Origin: Gracilariopsis chorda
Taxonomy: Eukaryota > Rhodophyta > Florideophyceae > Gracilariales > Gracilariaceae
DNA: 64,000 nt
Reading direction: 5' to 3'
NCBI GenBank assembly: GCA_003194525.1
Contig: NBIV01000008.1
Location: 248,001 to 312,000 of the forward strand
Part shown: positions 28,012 to 39,600 of the stretch, one piece after another
How positions within the stretch are numbered: the stretch's first letter is position 1
Layout: each line of letters begins with the position of its first letter
Program-made: the position numbers and the translations under genes
Notes under the pieces: generated by a model
Seen by the model: only the letters and a program-made list of their open reading frames with translations
What the model was told of the DNA's origin: nothing
Database searches by the model: none

Positions 28012-28608
28012 CTACTTGGCGGGAAAGTTGAATTGTTTGAAAATCATCGATGCGGGAGTTTCCTCGTACACTTGACCGTTAACGGCGAGAGGTTGTTGTC
28101 CGTCATAAGGGTCATCCGAAGCGGCTGAAGACTGTGCAAGTACGTTATTATTACTCGGTTGCGGTTTGACAACCTTAAAGTTCTTTCCAAGATCCGAGGC
28201 GCGTTTAGACGATCTGTTATTCTCTGGGTCGGGCATGTCGCAACTTTGCATGTTAATCAAGCGTGGGTCATGTGTTTGGTTTGAAGGTTGGTTGTTTTCT
28301 TTGCCGTTTGCGTGGGAAGAGGACGGGTTGGATAGATTTGCTTTTGCTTTTGATGCGGTGAGGGCGTCGTACCATAGGTCGCAGTCGTGTGAAGTGTCTG
28401 CGTAGAGTTCGAGTTTGTTTCCGTATAAATCTATGGTGATGCGGTTCTTCTTGGTGTTACAGGAGATGTGGGCGTCCTTGATGTTGACGCGCCAGGTGGG
28501 CGGTTCATTGGGCGTGTGATGGTTACTGAGAAAGGCGGCATCCAGTCGCATGTAGCGCTTTACACGACTGCCCATTCGCTTTCCTCTCTTCGCGAGAAAG
28601 CCTTCCAT
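28012..28608 (-). CDS. Small PH-domain protein
   Basis: The 198-residue protein begins at the ATG at 28606-28608 with MEGFLAKRGKRMGSRVKRYM, the first strands of a pleckstrin-homology domain. The domain runs to about residue 85, ending in the conserved C-terminal helix with its Trp (DCDLWYDALTAS). The basic KRGKRMGSRVKRY loop fits phosphoinositide binding. The rest is Asn/Ser/Pro-rich and disordered. Such a protein would be recruited to membranes as an adaptor; partners are unknown. The frame extends upstream without a better start, and a run of 12 C (sense) lies 79 nt before this ATG, as in several neighbours. No intron. Confidence 0.82.
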   Translation of the reverse strand: MEGFLAKRGKRMGSRVKRYMRLDAAFLSNHHTPNEPPTWRVNIKDAHISCNTKKNRITIDLYGNKLELYADTSHDCDLWYDALTASKAKANLSNPSSSHANGKENNQPSNQTHDPRLINMQSCDMPDPENNRSSKRASDLGKNFKVVKPQPSNNNVLAQSSAASDDPYDGQQPLAVNGQVYEETPASMIFKQFNFPAK

Positions 28609-28832
28609 GTCGGATGGAGAGAGCGGCAGAGATGTTCCAAGGAGGAGACGGTGTGTGTGTGTGTGTACGGAAGTATTCGACCGGTAGGGGGGGGGGGGTG
28701 GTATGTTGTTGGTGGTGTTTGTGTGTGCTAAACGGGTGCAACGGCGGTGCGACTGCATGCGGACGATTTCATGTCGGGACGGGGGAGCAGTTGTTTGACA
28801 CGAGATAGCTCAACACGTGGCAGTTTTCAAAA

Positions 28833-29570
28833 TCAGCGCAAACGAGCCGCACGCAGCAGAACGTGCAGCAGCTCACGGCGCCCAAGCTCACCGCCCATCG
28901 GCAGCTCCGCATGCACGCCGCTGAGCACGGCAACGCCGCTTCCAAACGGCGCCGCAACCACAGCGGCGGGACTCTCATTTGCCAACCCATGTCGACGCAA
29001 CACTGCTTCCTCATAGCGCGCCACCACCTGCTCGTCGTAATCCCCGTCGCGAGCAATGTCCCACGCCGGCGCACCGTTGCAGTACAGCGCTGCGGGAAAG
29101 CTGTTACCGTCGTAGCATACTTGAATGCGCTCCAATGTGGCGCCCGCCTCGCTGTTATAAGCAAAGTGCGGTCGGATGGCGCCGAATGCAGCCTGCGGGA
29201 AAAGTCGTAAAGGGCGCTCTTCCACGACGCGCAGCAGGCTGTCATGAGGTTCGAACACGCATTTGGAGCTTGCGAAATACGCCCCTGCGCAGGAGGCCAG
29301 GTAGGTGGCGCCTGCGGACACCAGCGAACGAATAAGCGAGATGGTTTGAGGCTTGATACGACGTTGAAAGCCGCTGTCGAACCCGCCGGGCATTAGCAGC
29401 GTTGTGCGCTGCGCGGATTGGCGCGTCAGATGGTGCGGGAGCTCGTCGGCGTTTGAGAGAGTTATTTGTTCATGCCGGTGGTGCGCCTCCTGGCTCAGCG
29501 CTTGAACCCAGCCTTGTACGCTCTCCTCACTGCTGCCTTCGTCGTTGTAGATGTAGACGTGCCTCGTCAT
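28833..29570 (-). CDS. Stand-alone BPL-N (biotin-protein-ligase N-terminal, GATase-like) protein
   Basis: The 245-residue product starts at the ATG at 29568-29570 (MTRHVYIYNDEG), matching the VYNGPGT-type start of the BPL-N domain that forms the N-terminal part of yeast Bpl1. The class I glutamine-amidotransferase-like fold is shown by TTLLMPGGFD, YLASCAGAYFAS (Cys nucleophile elbow), IRPHFAYNSEAG, ALYCNGAPAWD and a closing GSGVAVLSGVHAEL. There is no biotin ligase catalytic domain afterwards, so the substrate is unknown; it may be a small-molecule amidase or a partner of a separate biotin ligase. An upstream in-frame ATG at 29849 would add an Ala/Ser/Phe repeat encoded by an 18-bp minisatellite and would overlap the PFD2 start, so I reject it. 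Divergent with PFD2. Confidence 0.85.
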   Translation of the reverse strand: MTRHVYIYNDEGSSEESVQGWVQALSQEAHHRHEQITLSNADELPHHLTRQSAQRTTLLMPGGFDSGFQRRIKPQTISLIRSLVSAGATYLASCAGAYFASSKCVFEPHDSLLRVVEERPLRLFPQAAFGAIRPHFAYNSEAGATLERIQVCYDGNSFPAALYCNGAPAWDIARDGDYDEQVVARYEEAVLRRHGLANESPAAVVAAPFGSGVAVLSGVHAELPMGGELGRRELLHVLLRAARLR

Positions 29571-29847
29571 GCTGTGTACGGCTGCAGTCCGATCACAGAC
29601 GATCGCAGCGAGTGGATTATCATGCGCGCCATAGATCACGGCGGCAGTGAGCTCACCCAACGTACCAACTTGGCACTGCCAAGGGAACGCTGTATACGTG
29701 GCGTCGTGTCCACGCGTCGAGCCATTACGCCGCCCTCCCCAAAGCCGGCGCGCGCTCAGAGGGAACGCGCCGCTCGAAGCGAAAGCGACGCTCGAAGCGA
29801 AAGCGACGCTCGAAGCGAAAGCGACGCTTGAAGCGAAGCGCGGCGGC
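29571..29847. promoter_or_regulatory. Divergent promoter BPL-N (-) / PFD2 (+) with 18-bp tandem repeat
   Basis: This 277-bp region separates the two starts. 29771-29838 contains about 3.7 copies of CGCTCGAAGCGAAAGCGA, ending 9 nt before the PFD2 ATG. The CGAAAGC core resembles the 12-bp repeat in the Rheb/NAA15 promoter. Function is inferred from position. Confidence 0.45.
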
Positions 29848-30302
29848 ATGGCGCGCGAGTTGTCCGCCGAGCAGCAGAAGCAGCTCATGACGCAGTACCA
29901 ACAACTGCGCGAACAGATCGATCACAACTACTCCAGGATATCGCAGCTCACCACCGACCGCAACGAGCACGATCTGGTGCTCTCCCAGTTGCGCCGACTC
30001 GAGTCGCACCGTCGCTGTTGGCATCAGATCGGCGCCGTGCTCGCCGAGAAGAGCGTTGCTGATGTGCTTCCCGCACTCACCCACACCAGGGACAAGGTCC
30101 GTTTTTCCTTTCTCACACATGTGTAACGCCGCCAACCCGCGTCTGCCGTCTGACTCATTTCTTGTTGAGCTTTGTGCTGCTGTAGATGGCGCAATCTATT
30201 CAACAGCTCACTGACAACGTGGAGCAGCTTGAACGCTCCGCTGATCAACTGCAGAAAAAGTACTCCATTCGTCAGGTCGGTCCGTCCGCTTCGCGTTCCT
30301 AG
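29848..30302 (+). CDS. PFDN2: Prefoldin subunit 2 (two exons)
   Basis: A beta-type subunit of the hexameric prefoldin chaperone that delivers nascent actin and tubulin to CCT in the cytosol. Exon 1 is 29848-30096 and exon 2 30186-30302, with an 89-nt intron (AAG|GTCCGT..GCTGTAG). The 121-residue protein has N-terminal coiled coil LMTQYQQLREQIDHN, the beta-hairpin region ESHRRCWHQIGAVLAEKSVADVLPAL-like block typical of PFD2, and C-terminal coiled coil QQLTDNVEQLERSADQLQKKY. The last residues (SIRQVGPSASRS) read into possible intron sequence; splicing at CAG|GTCGGT to CCCCAAG (~30354) would give a different short tail. It is shorter than human PFDN2 (154 aa). Confidence 0.9.
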
Positions 30303-30955
30303 TGTTCCGTTTTCCTTGCGCCCACTCGTGTTATGCATCTCTCTCTTCCCCAAGGCCACCCACACCCTGCACAATTAAACCTTGCATCCAACCTCCTTCC
30401 CCGATTTATTTCAATGTTGTCCGCATCGCACGCCTACTCTCTAGCACTTTCTTGCTCTAACTTCTCCATTCCTTCCGTCTTGAGCAGTGAACAGCCCTGC
30501 TTCTCACCAACAACAATCGTTCCCTGCTTCACGCTTCACAACCGGATCTCTGTTTACGATCAAACCAAGATGGCATTGATGCACTCTACATCAACGTCTG
30601 TTCTGAGTCATATTTTTATCCCCTGCGCATCTTTTGCGTCCGAGTGAGACAGCCAACCTGCTGCACTCGCCTTTGTTCGCGGATGCACTGTCGTGAGCAC
30701 CTTTCTCGGACAAGTATACGAGTCTCTGGAGCACGCTTCGAGCACAGCACCCTACCACGCAAACGTAATGATGCATGCAACCCACACCATGGCGTGGTAT
30801 ACGTCAAAGTTGGGAATGGCGACTTGAATACATTCCGTCGGAAGCTCAACTATGTCTTAACACCATGACTTCCAGCAACACGCCGTGACTGTTAGTACTC
30901 TTCTTTATTCTCAAAATGAATACGTTTCAGTGCTCTGAAGTGATTGCTCTTTCGT
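30303..30955. other. Convergent intergenic (PFD2 / JmjC 3' ends)
   Basis: Pyrimidine-rich with no recognisable gene. Confidence 0.45.
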
Positions 30956-33220
30956 TCACCACCCTGGATCTCTTGTGCGACTGCGCGACAAGGCAGCCGC
31001 AACATTCATTCGTAAGATCAGTCCAGTACGTCGTGCTGGTGACTTCCAGGGCCGAAGGAACAATTTGTATCGCTTCAGTTCATCGGCCACACTGGTTTCA
31101 ATGCCTGCAACTCGTTCTAGCTCACCTAAGATGTCGATAAGTGTGACGGCGTCATGTCGCCGCATAATAATTGGACTGTGTCCTTTCCTGTCACAGACCG
31201 GCGCTTCTACACCATAATGTTTTGTACACCTGGCTTCCTCACTCACCTCACATGAGCCGCATACTTCAGCATAGAAATGAGAGGCATGACCACACAGCGA
31301 GCACGATACACCTGCGTTGTCACCGTATGCCAACCCAATCGAAACATGCTCAACAAGTTTGCGACAACTCGAAAACAATCTTACTTCAACGCCTTCCCGC
31401 TCAGCGTATGTCCGGATCTGTTCTTCCCCCTCGCGAATGATCCGCTCCAGTTCTTTCGCAACAATACCTGCATGCCCCCTCACGCAGGACGGAAGACTTC
31501 CGTTGGCATGAAGCGATATGACCTTCTCCAGCAATTAGCGCGCTTCGTGGTACACGAGGTACTCCCATGGAATGCACAACGGTGTGTACACACGTCGTGC
31601 GAAACTCATTGCCTCTCGCCCATGTGGGAACCACGCTGGATTCGCAAAGTTCACGGCCTCTGCTATGTTAAACCCACAGTTGAACCCGGCATGACACGCG
31701 CGCGGAGCAGTAACCACAAACGACCTAGGTTTGTGTACAACTCGATAAACCGGCACCCCATGTTTCACCAAATCTCGAGGATCAAACATGGTGGTCTTGT
31801 TCATCAGTAGTTGTTGTCCGCACGTATCGTCGTGGATAGGAGACGGCGAGAAAACGTTCTCGGAAGCGTATCGCTCGAAGTCGGCGGCATTTTCCGGCGG
31901 CACAGCATACCATACCTTCTCAGCGCTACCCTCGTGAAGGTAGGATATGGAATTCAAGGAGGCATCTTCAGTATGCCAACAGAAGCGCGTGAAGAGTTGG
32001 CCGACATAGTACATAGAGCGATTAATTCCGGGCATCTGCGGAAGAAGACGCAACAAAGTCTCTTGGTCGAAATTGCGAATATCGCGCTTCGGATCCGCAG
32101 ACTTCTTGGCAGTGGCTCCCTGAGAACCGTCTTGGCCCTTCACGTTTCGACTCCCACTGGACTCATTCTGCCGGACTGAGTTGTCGTTGGTGGTAACGTT
32201 CCCCTTTGACTTGACATGGTCTCGCTTGCTGCTCTTCCGCCTTTGGGTTAGTGACTTCGCTTGTTTGCTGTTCCCATACCACCCGGCGTACGGCATTTCT
32301 TTCGAATCAAGAGCTCCTTCAACCTCTACATCGACCCCATAATCTACGCTCAGAGGCTTGCCCGCTATTCCCTTCTTCAAAGCGTGCCAGAACACATCTT
32401 GCGCGCGATCGATATCCTTATACCAGTATTCACCTTCATCCCTCACGCGCATCTGCAGTTCCCCATCTGCACACAGCATGCCATACATTTGCTGCAGTGC
32501 TGCACGCATTCTTCGCTTGAATTCTTTGAGTGATATGGGAGTTTCGGAGTAGCTGAAAGTAATCGGCTTTGAAAGCTTCCCACTGCTATCTTGATGGTAA
32601 GCCCTAGGATTGAGCTGGTTCGCTTTACGCTTCCGATTCGCATTGCTTCGCTTCACAGACGGTGTGGTCACTTCTACCTCATTTTCTTTCTCACTATCTT
32701 CGACGACTGTCGCTTTCTCAGCTGCGTCTTGCGATCCCCGTGACGGAGATTATTAGAGGTTTTCGGCGGAGTTCAGCTTGGTGTTCAGGCGACAGAAGCG
32801 GTGGTCTGTTGTGGGGCGTAAAGTGAGGGCAGGCGGTTGTACGGTGCCGTTTGCTGGTGGTTTAGCGGGGTGAGAGGGAGGGTTAGTAGTTTTTGCGGTG
32901 GCTGGCGGTTGCTGAGGATGGGATAACGGTTCCGGATTGGCTTTGCATCTCGGCTGTCTTCGAATGGGCTGCGATTGGGTACTCGACTAGGACTTGATTG
33001 GTGTTAGGAACTGCGGATCTACAATGGGGGCTTTTGGGAGCAGTTGTCTGCGGACAAAGAAGCGAGAGGAGTTGACCATTCGCGAGGGAGGTGGATTCAA
33101 TTTGGGACGAGGGTCCATTCACACCGCTCCGCGTTGAATGGTCATGTCGGAGGCCTTCGTGATGAGCTCAACAAAAGCATTCATTTCTTCCACGGTGGCG
33201 CAGGACACCCTGGCTTCCAT
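30956..33220 (-). pseudogene. JmjN-JmjC-C5HC2 histone demethylase-like gene, interrupted by in-frame stops
   Basis: The product would be a KDM5/KDM4-type Fe(II)/2-oxoglutarate lysine demethylase of the nucleus. All parts lie in one frame. 33220-33122 encodes a JmjN-like segment (VSCATVEEMNAFVELI). 32671-31538 holds the JmjC core with FCWHTEDASL (Fe-binding His and Glu), SISYLHEGSAEKVWYAVPPE and ACHAGFNCGFNIAEAVNFA (distal His). 31534-30956 holds a C5HC2-type zinc finger (CSLCG, CGSC, CTKH). Stops fall at 33119-33121 (TGA), ~32990 (TAG), ~32750 (TAATAA) and 31535-31537 (TAA). The first three can be removed by introns (a good acceptor TTCTTTGTCCGCAG ends at 33048), but the TAA at 31535 sits in a conserved helix (VYHEAR*LLEKV), and intron removal would delete it. 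So either a one-base nonsense change or a truncated JmjC protein with a dead tail. I list it as a pseudogene, with moderate doubt. Confidence 0.75.
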
Positions 33221-33511
33221 AATGAGGGTCGAGAAATGTCGAAACAGGCAGTGATAGAAAAAAGATGGCGGAGAAGGGACATGGTCCCACGATAAGTTTC
33301 ACGCAAAGAATAGCGGGGGTATACGCAAAGGATACAGATGAGGCCAGTATACTTAGGAGAAGACTAGCAGTAGTGAGCCCAATGAATAAGTTGACAGGTG
33401 ACCAGTATTGTGAGGACCTGCTTCTTTCAACCCTTTGTGGTGAATCCGACAAAATATGTGGAAGAAATGCGAGCGGCGATTGTAAGCTGTATGATGATCC
33501 ACCTGACGTCT
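33221..33511. other. Short intergenic upstream of the JmjC gene
   Basis: Only weak open frames; nothing recognised. Confidence 0.4.
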
Positions 33512-33923
33512 CTATGTCCTGAACATCGACGTCGCCGTCACCGCCGTAGCTCCGGCCGCCGCCTTTACATTCCGAACGTATTCCACTGTCCGGGTTACTG
33601 TAGCTCTCACTTGTAACTTCACTGCTGTCCCCTCTGCTGCCGCCCGAAACATATCCTCATAGCCTTCCTTATAGCCCTTTATCCCCAGAACCTTGAGCAG
33701 GTACCCTTGGTAGTCACTCCATTGCCCCGCAACGTTTCTGACCACCTTTTCGGTTGACTCAAGAGCTGGTCGGCATCATGATACATGGCTAATGCAGCAT
33801 TTCATGCACTTCATGGTACCCAGAAATAGGGAAGCAATGGGACGTCGAGTCAGCCATTTTCGTTACCGCCAGCAAGCTAAACGTTGTATCTGCACGGCTC
33901 CTGAGCAGAACTCTCGTTGCCAT
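33512..33923 (-). CDS. Possible small two-exon gene, unknown product
   Basis: Exon 1 33923-33867 (MATRVLLRSRADTTF...) and exon 2 33757-33512 join across a 109-nt GT..AG segment (GTAACG..CTTGAG) in phase 0, giving 100 residues. The second exon reads like real protein: VAGQWSDYQGYLLKVLGIKG, then EDMFRAAAEGTAVKL and a C-terminal Ala/Thr-rich tail. The Arg-rich, acid-poor start could be a mitochondrial leader. No family is recognised, and the area around it is gene-poor and repeat-rich, so it may be a decayed fragment. Confidence 0.3.
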
Positions 33924-35204
33924 CGTGTCCAACGTCGTTCACCTCCCAGTAAGTTCTTGTAAAGGTAGGAGTCCAACCCGTTCAACTTAGCAGTGGCATT
34001 CTCACCTGCTGGCTTCGTCTACCTCGTCTACACCAGTGCTAGTGCAAGGCTACCACGCGGAAACATCTTTTTCTTCTTCTTCTTTACCGCGGGCCCTTGA
34101 TGCCTAACTACAACATAAGGGTAAAACATATTTGGTTACAGATATTTTTCTCTCCGCAGGAAACTAAGGAATTTCTGCGGCCACTGTGGAAACACCGGAT
34201 TCAGCCTCCAGAAGGTCTTGTTTGGGTTTGTCTATTATAACGAGCTGATTATGTAGACTTCCTCACTCGAGTTTGTGTAATCATGGCGAGCTAAGGCAAC
34301 TACTGAGTGAATTGATAAAGAAGGATTAATTCTCTACACCCATTCCACTTCGTGCGCCTCGATTTTGGATTGAGTATGCCAACGTAATATGCTGCTGTAT
34401 TGTGCTTCTTTCTGAGCTTATGTTAATGCGGCACAATTTGCAGAATCCAGGTACTTTTCGATATAGTACGGTTGCAGACGCTATATCTACAGACATGCGC
34501 AAATATTCATGTCTAAACAGACCTGTTGATCATACGGAGCCGCAATAGGTTTTCCTCATCCCACGACGTGCAATAAAATAATGCACAGGCCACCACCGCT
34601 AGTCACCTTCCCCATAACGACTTAGTCATAAGTAAGCTATATGGTTTTAACCAAGCCTTTGGCAAAGACTTCGGGTTCATCGAAAGCGTTGTCCAGAGTC
34701 AATAGGGTTGTTATTGCATAACTGAATACGCCGAAAATGTGAGGAGGAGCCCCTCTTAGCTATTTAAAACTGCCTGTTCGTTCGACAATGAATTGCCATT
34801 AGAAGACGAATACCGCTTCCATAAGCGGTGACCCATGCTAAGAACAATGCCAGCGAAGATACTATATGCGTATACGGACACAACCATTGAAGAACGATTT
34901 GAAGTAGCAAAAAGGCGTTCTTGGTCAACGTTTTAAGCAGAACATTGACCTATTTCAAAAACGGCACATGTGGCCAGCGACAACGGCAACAACGACCGAA
35001 CTTTGTAAGTCGGGAAGCGATCCTATCTGAATTTGTCTGCAAAGTTTGGACGAACGCAACTGGCGGATAAGGACCGTGAGAAGTCGAGGTTGCAGGTGCT
35101 GCTTTGCTCTCATCTCGAATAATAATGTCCAATTATTGTCATGCTCTCACAGTTGGGGGTCTTTCTTTCTATCTGCGCTAAGTGCCTAATTATGACTCCT
35201 ACGT
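33924..35204. other. Gene-poor, A/T-richer stretch
   Basis: No gene is recognised. Short hairpins occur (for example ACCGCTTCCATAAGCGGT near 34811). Confidence 0.45.
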
Positions 35205-35355
35205 TGGGCTTCGTCGGAGCCCCTCCGATGCTGATGCAAAGGCCAAAATTTCGGAAGCAGACTCGACGGCTTACCCTTGGTAATCCATTTGGCTATCCAT
35301 TAACGGAAGGCCGGCACACCTCGACGGGCGGAGTGCATGTGCCCTGCTCGCTGGC
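35205..35355 (+). repeat. Dispersed repeat R2, partial copy c
   Basis: 35305-35350 (CGGAAGGCCGGCAC..CTCGACGGGCGGAGTGCATG..CCCTG) matches the end of R2a at 2995-3041 in the same orientation; AATCCATTTGGCTATCC just before it matches less well. TCGGAG-CCC-CTCCGA lies where copies a and b have their internal inverted repeat. Confidence 0.6.
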
Positions 35356-35963
35356 GGTTCAGGTGCGGCTTAATTTGAAAAGAGCTGCAACCGAATGGCA
35401 CCACCATGTGTGGGATACGCTTTCCGCATCAGCTTTGCTCATATTGCAGGCAGTCTTGTGAGCGGTTCAATATCATGTCGCCGTGCACGCTGCATGTGGA
35501 TACGAGAGTTGTGGTGCTTTGACCGTTGCTTGAGATGTTTATTCCGATACGTTCGGTACAATCAGTGCTAAAGGTTTCCGCTGAGCGCCATGTGATGCGC
35601 TACGTGCACACCGACACGGAATGTGTGGAGGTGGGACAAGATCGGTGTGCATTTGTTTCTTAATGGTGAATTCGCATCCTATTTGAAACGCATGTCGCTA
35701 TGAGTGGCAACGAATGTGCGCAATTGACTGCAGATATGTAATACAAAGGTGCTTTGAGCCGCATCAGAGCTTGAGTATAATGTGTGATGTATCTCAGAAG
35801 TTCATTGCGCAAGTGGTGAAAGCTGTTCCAAGGAAAGCGTGTCACTACAGTATGACTGTTTTGCTCTACCCTTGTACGTATTGTGAGTCACTATTTGAGA
35901 CTAGTCTGACCCGGGAGGTCGTTAAACTCGCCCAAGCAACCGGTCAGCTTGCCAGTTGCCCTC

Positions 35964-36545
35964 GCGGACCTGGGTGAATAGTCTTGAAAAGTCACCCGCG
36001 TAACTGCACGTACGCAGTCGGTCACGGGCCCGCTACCGGAAGAAGATCCAGCCGCTGTTTCCCTGAATTTTTCCCTCGAAGGAAGAGCTCCAAAGGAGCC
36101 TCTGGACCGGGGTTTTTTCCAGGGTTTTCTCGGAGGATCTACACTTGGATCAGACGCCGCAGCAGGTTACGCGCCGGTTCTTACCCCCGATCTTGCCGCT
36201 GAAATGAGGATTGGGCGGAAAGGATGTCGTCAATGGTTTCTTGGCGGCCAACGTGGTACATGCGAATCGCCTTGTCGTGGTGTGCCCCTTACCCGAGGAC
36301 CTCTAGAGGTTGAATGAAATGGTGGAATGAAGAAGGCAACAGTCCTCGGAAACGAAACGATTCTGCGGTTGAACACGCCTAGACACCTAATGCATTCTTA
36401 GTATAGTAGTAACCCAGTGTGTGTAGCACGACTCCGGGTTGTAGCTAATAGCTATCGTACGAAGAACGCGTTATAGGTTGTAGGGGTCCTTAGCAAACCC
36501 CCGGGCTAACATAGAATTGATGTTACTCGTTCGTAAACAGAGAGA
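35964..36545 (+). repeat. Dispersed repeat R1, copy 2
   Basis: The reverse complement of 1745-2329 aligns along the whole length, from CGGACCTGGGTG near 35965 to TTCGTAAA.AGAGAGGGAG-like sequence near 36535. The coding-like frame of copy 1 is broken here by one extra A in CCTCGAAGGAAGAGC, but the peptide resumes in another frame (RIGRKGCRQWF, GGQRGTCESPCRG). It ends about 75 bp before the 3' end of the NB-ARC gene. Confidence 0.8.
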
Positions 36546-36618
36546 GAGAGAGACTAGTCATCAGAAACCAGTGTTAAATCGCGACAGCCACAACAGTCAC
36601 AAAACTAGACTACGCACT

Positions 36619-39600
36619 TCACCGCAACACATGGCCAAACGGTACGAAAGAGGTTGTATGTGCTTTGGCAAAGTACTTTTCTCCAACTTGAATGGCGAAT
36701 CTGTCTGTAGAGGCTAGGAGTTGCCCTTGGCCAGCAGCATTGCGGGCCGTAATCTGCATACCACAATGCGGAACCTCGTGTATCTCAAGCTGAGCAAGTC
36801 CGAAACGGTGCACGGTGTGGGCCCATGCGCTGTGGGTGGAATCGATGATGCACTCGGCGCGCGTCACGTCCCACAGTCGACCGTGGCCTGTGACATCGAT
36901 GGACAAAACACGCACTCCTTGCGCATCCGTTTGAACGTGTCTGACGCCTCTGTTGTGAATGATCGGATCGCCGATGGGTTGCGCAGTGTCCACATCCCAC
37001 AGGCGAACCGTGCGGTCGAGTGATCCGGACACAACTCGTTTGCCATCGGCGCTCCATGCCACGCACCACACCGAAGCCGTATGTCCGCGAAGCGATACGG
37101 CCGAACATGTGGTCACATCCCAAATACGAACCGTGTTGTCCTCTCCGCCGGACACAACTCGAGTCCAGTCGCGGCTCATAGCGCAACAGCATACGGTGTC
37201 AGTGTAGCCGCTGAGACGCTCAACGATGCGGCCACTGCCCGTATCGAACACAATCAGCTGCGGACCTCTCAGCAGCCCAACGACTGCTCGCGTGCCGTCA
37301 TTGCTCACCGCAACGCACTCAGCGCTCTCTCTCAGCGGTGCACCAACAGTTGCACCGCTGTCTGCGTCCCACACTCGCACAGTGCCGTCATATGACGCCG
37401 ACACAATCCGAGTGCCGTCTCCACTCAGCGCCACCAAGTTCACACTATCGGTGTGGCCCCGCAGAGGCTCCCCAATCACTTGTCCATTTTCAACGTTCAT
37501 CAAGCGAACACATCCATCATTCGACCCAAGTACAGCCCGCGTGCCACTGCCAACGTAAGCGAAACATTCAATGCTAATTGTGAAGCGTTCACTATCGTGC
37601 GACGTCTCCACATTTCTTTCAACGTCCCACACCCGCAATGTCCCATCATCTGATGTGGAAACAACCTCATTGCAGTCTGCACTTATTGCCACATGTTCTA
37701 CAGCTGCCGTGTGCTCTAACAGCGGTGCGCCGATCATCTCACCTTTTTCCGCGTCCCAGACACAAGCAGTGCAATCCCTCGATCCGGACACAGCCACTCT
37801 TCCGTCGCTGCTTATCGCAACACAACGCACCCAGTCCGAGTGGCCCATCATCTTTCGCACTGACCTCTCAGTGCTGTCAATGTCCCACACCACAACCTCA
37901 CCGTTGAACGAGCCCAACACTATTCTCCCTCCATCAGCGCTCACTGCAGCACACACCGCTTTAACGCGTCTGATCTCAGTAGCCACTGCCATCCATGTTC
38001 CACAACTGCCATCCCACACGTGAACACTGCCATTGTACAAAACGCACACGACCCGCCCACCGTCACAGCTCGCTGCAACACATTCCACTTGTCCTCCTTC
38101 GGCCAGTGCCTCAAGCGCAATACCCACACTATCACCGTGTTCAAAGCTTCGCACGGTAACGACGCCCTCTGATTCACCACATACAATCTTCGATCCGTCT
38201 CCAGTCATTGCCACACATTTCACATTCCTGCTGTCACCATTCAAAAGCGCACTCCACTGACCACTGCGACGCCTGTCAAGCTTGTATCCCGTGTGAATAT
38301 CCCAAAACCGTACCCTTCCGTCTCTGTACACGGTCATCACCTTCTTCATTCTCTTCAAAAACGTAGCACATGTACATTTGTGCTTCTGATTCAAAGCTTC
38401 ATACTCACTGCTTGAAAGAGAGGCACACACTGAGTCTTCAGAACCCTCATCTTCAGCAAGTGCGTACTCCATCCGCCTGCTGTACCTTTTGTCGTATTCA
38501 ATCACAGCAACTGTACTATAATCAAAGGAAGTCTGGACGACCCGAATCACATCTCCTCCGTGCCATAAACAAAGCACTCTGCCATTGATCACAACTGACT
38601 CCAAAGCCGCACCTCCCGCAGCGATTGCAAACCCGACGGTAGGCTTCAGCCAAGGTCGGGGCGCATGTTGTTCGATCTCACACGTAAATGTCCTTGTCCT
38701 CTCACAGTGCTGTGCATACCAAACAACACGCGCATACATTTGGTACCAAGCCTCATAGCTGTTCTGCGACACAGCATTACAGCTCATCCGAGCCGCACGA
38801 CGTACTATGTCCAAGTACTTCAGCAATTCCCTCCGTTCCACGCTCTTCTTCCTCGCCACTTCTTCTCCGATTCGCAAATCTTCTTCTACACTGTTGATAC
38901 CACCCCTCTGCAGCCGCATAACGATCCATTGTGCCCTTCCTAACAACCACAACAATTCCTCTGTTTCTCCTGCTTCTTGCAGAATTCGGCAAACGTTGTC
39001 TGCAATGTATCCGTCGTCTTCAACATTCCACCACGATCTGAACAAACACCACTCTTCGTCCTCTAATACCCAACCCTCTGCGTCATGTTCTTCTCCCAAT
39101 ATCTTCTTTTGATCTGTCACGTCTGTTTCCCGATTTGGGTGCTTCCTACTCCGCTTTGGAATAGGTAACAACCTTTTACGCGATTTAGTTGTTGAAGGAC
39201 CAGCTTCTGTTGCCATATCTTTTCTTTCCATACTGGTATTCATGCAGCGGTCTCTTCGCATGTAGTTGTCAGCAAGCGTCCTGAAACAAATCTTCACTTC
39301 ACAATTCTCTACTGCTTTGCGCATTGCGATGTCCAATATCAAGTCGTGCATCTGTATTTGAAACATGTTTCCACTTTCTCTCGTCATTCGTACCAGCGAT
39401 ACTTCATTGAATGCTTCCGCCACCTCTCGAGCCTCACGCAGGTCGCCTAAGTCCCAAAGATTCTGAAGCATTCTGCCGCAAACAGATTGCTGCTTCCGAA
39501 GCACGCAAAACGCCCGAAACATTTTCTCAAAAGCCTTCTTCTCAGATTTTTCCTTGGACTTCAACATATGAAGAGATCTATCCACAATCAAACTCAATGG

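Noticed and set aside
29571-29888. N-terminal extension of BPL-N with Ala/Ser/Phe repeat
   Set aside because: It translates an 18-bp minisatellite in a divergent promoter, and its ATG (29849) would overlap the PFD2 start codon; homology begins at 29570.
31535-31600. Short intron removing the TAA in the JmjC gene
   Set aside because: GT..AG pairs of 30 or 66 nt exist in frame, but they would delete the conserved helix around VYHEA; 30 nt is also too short.
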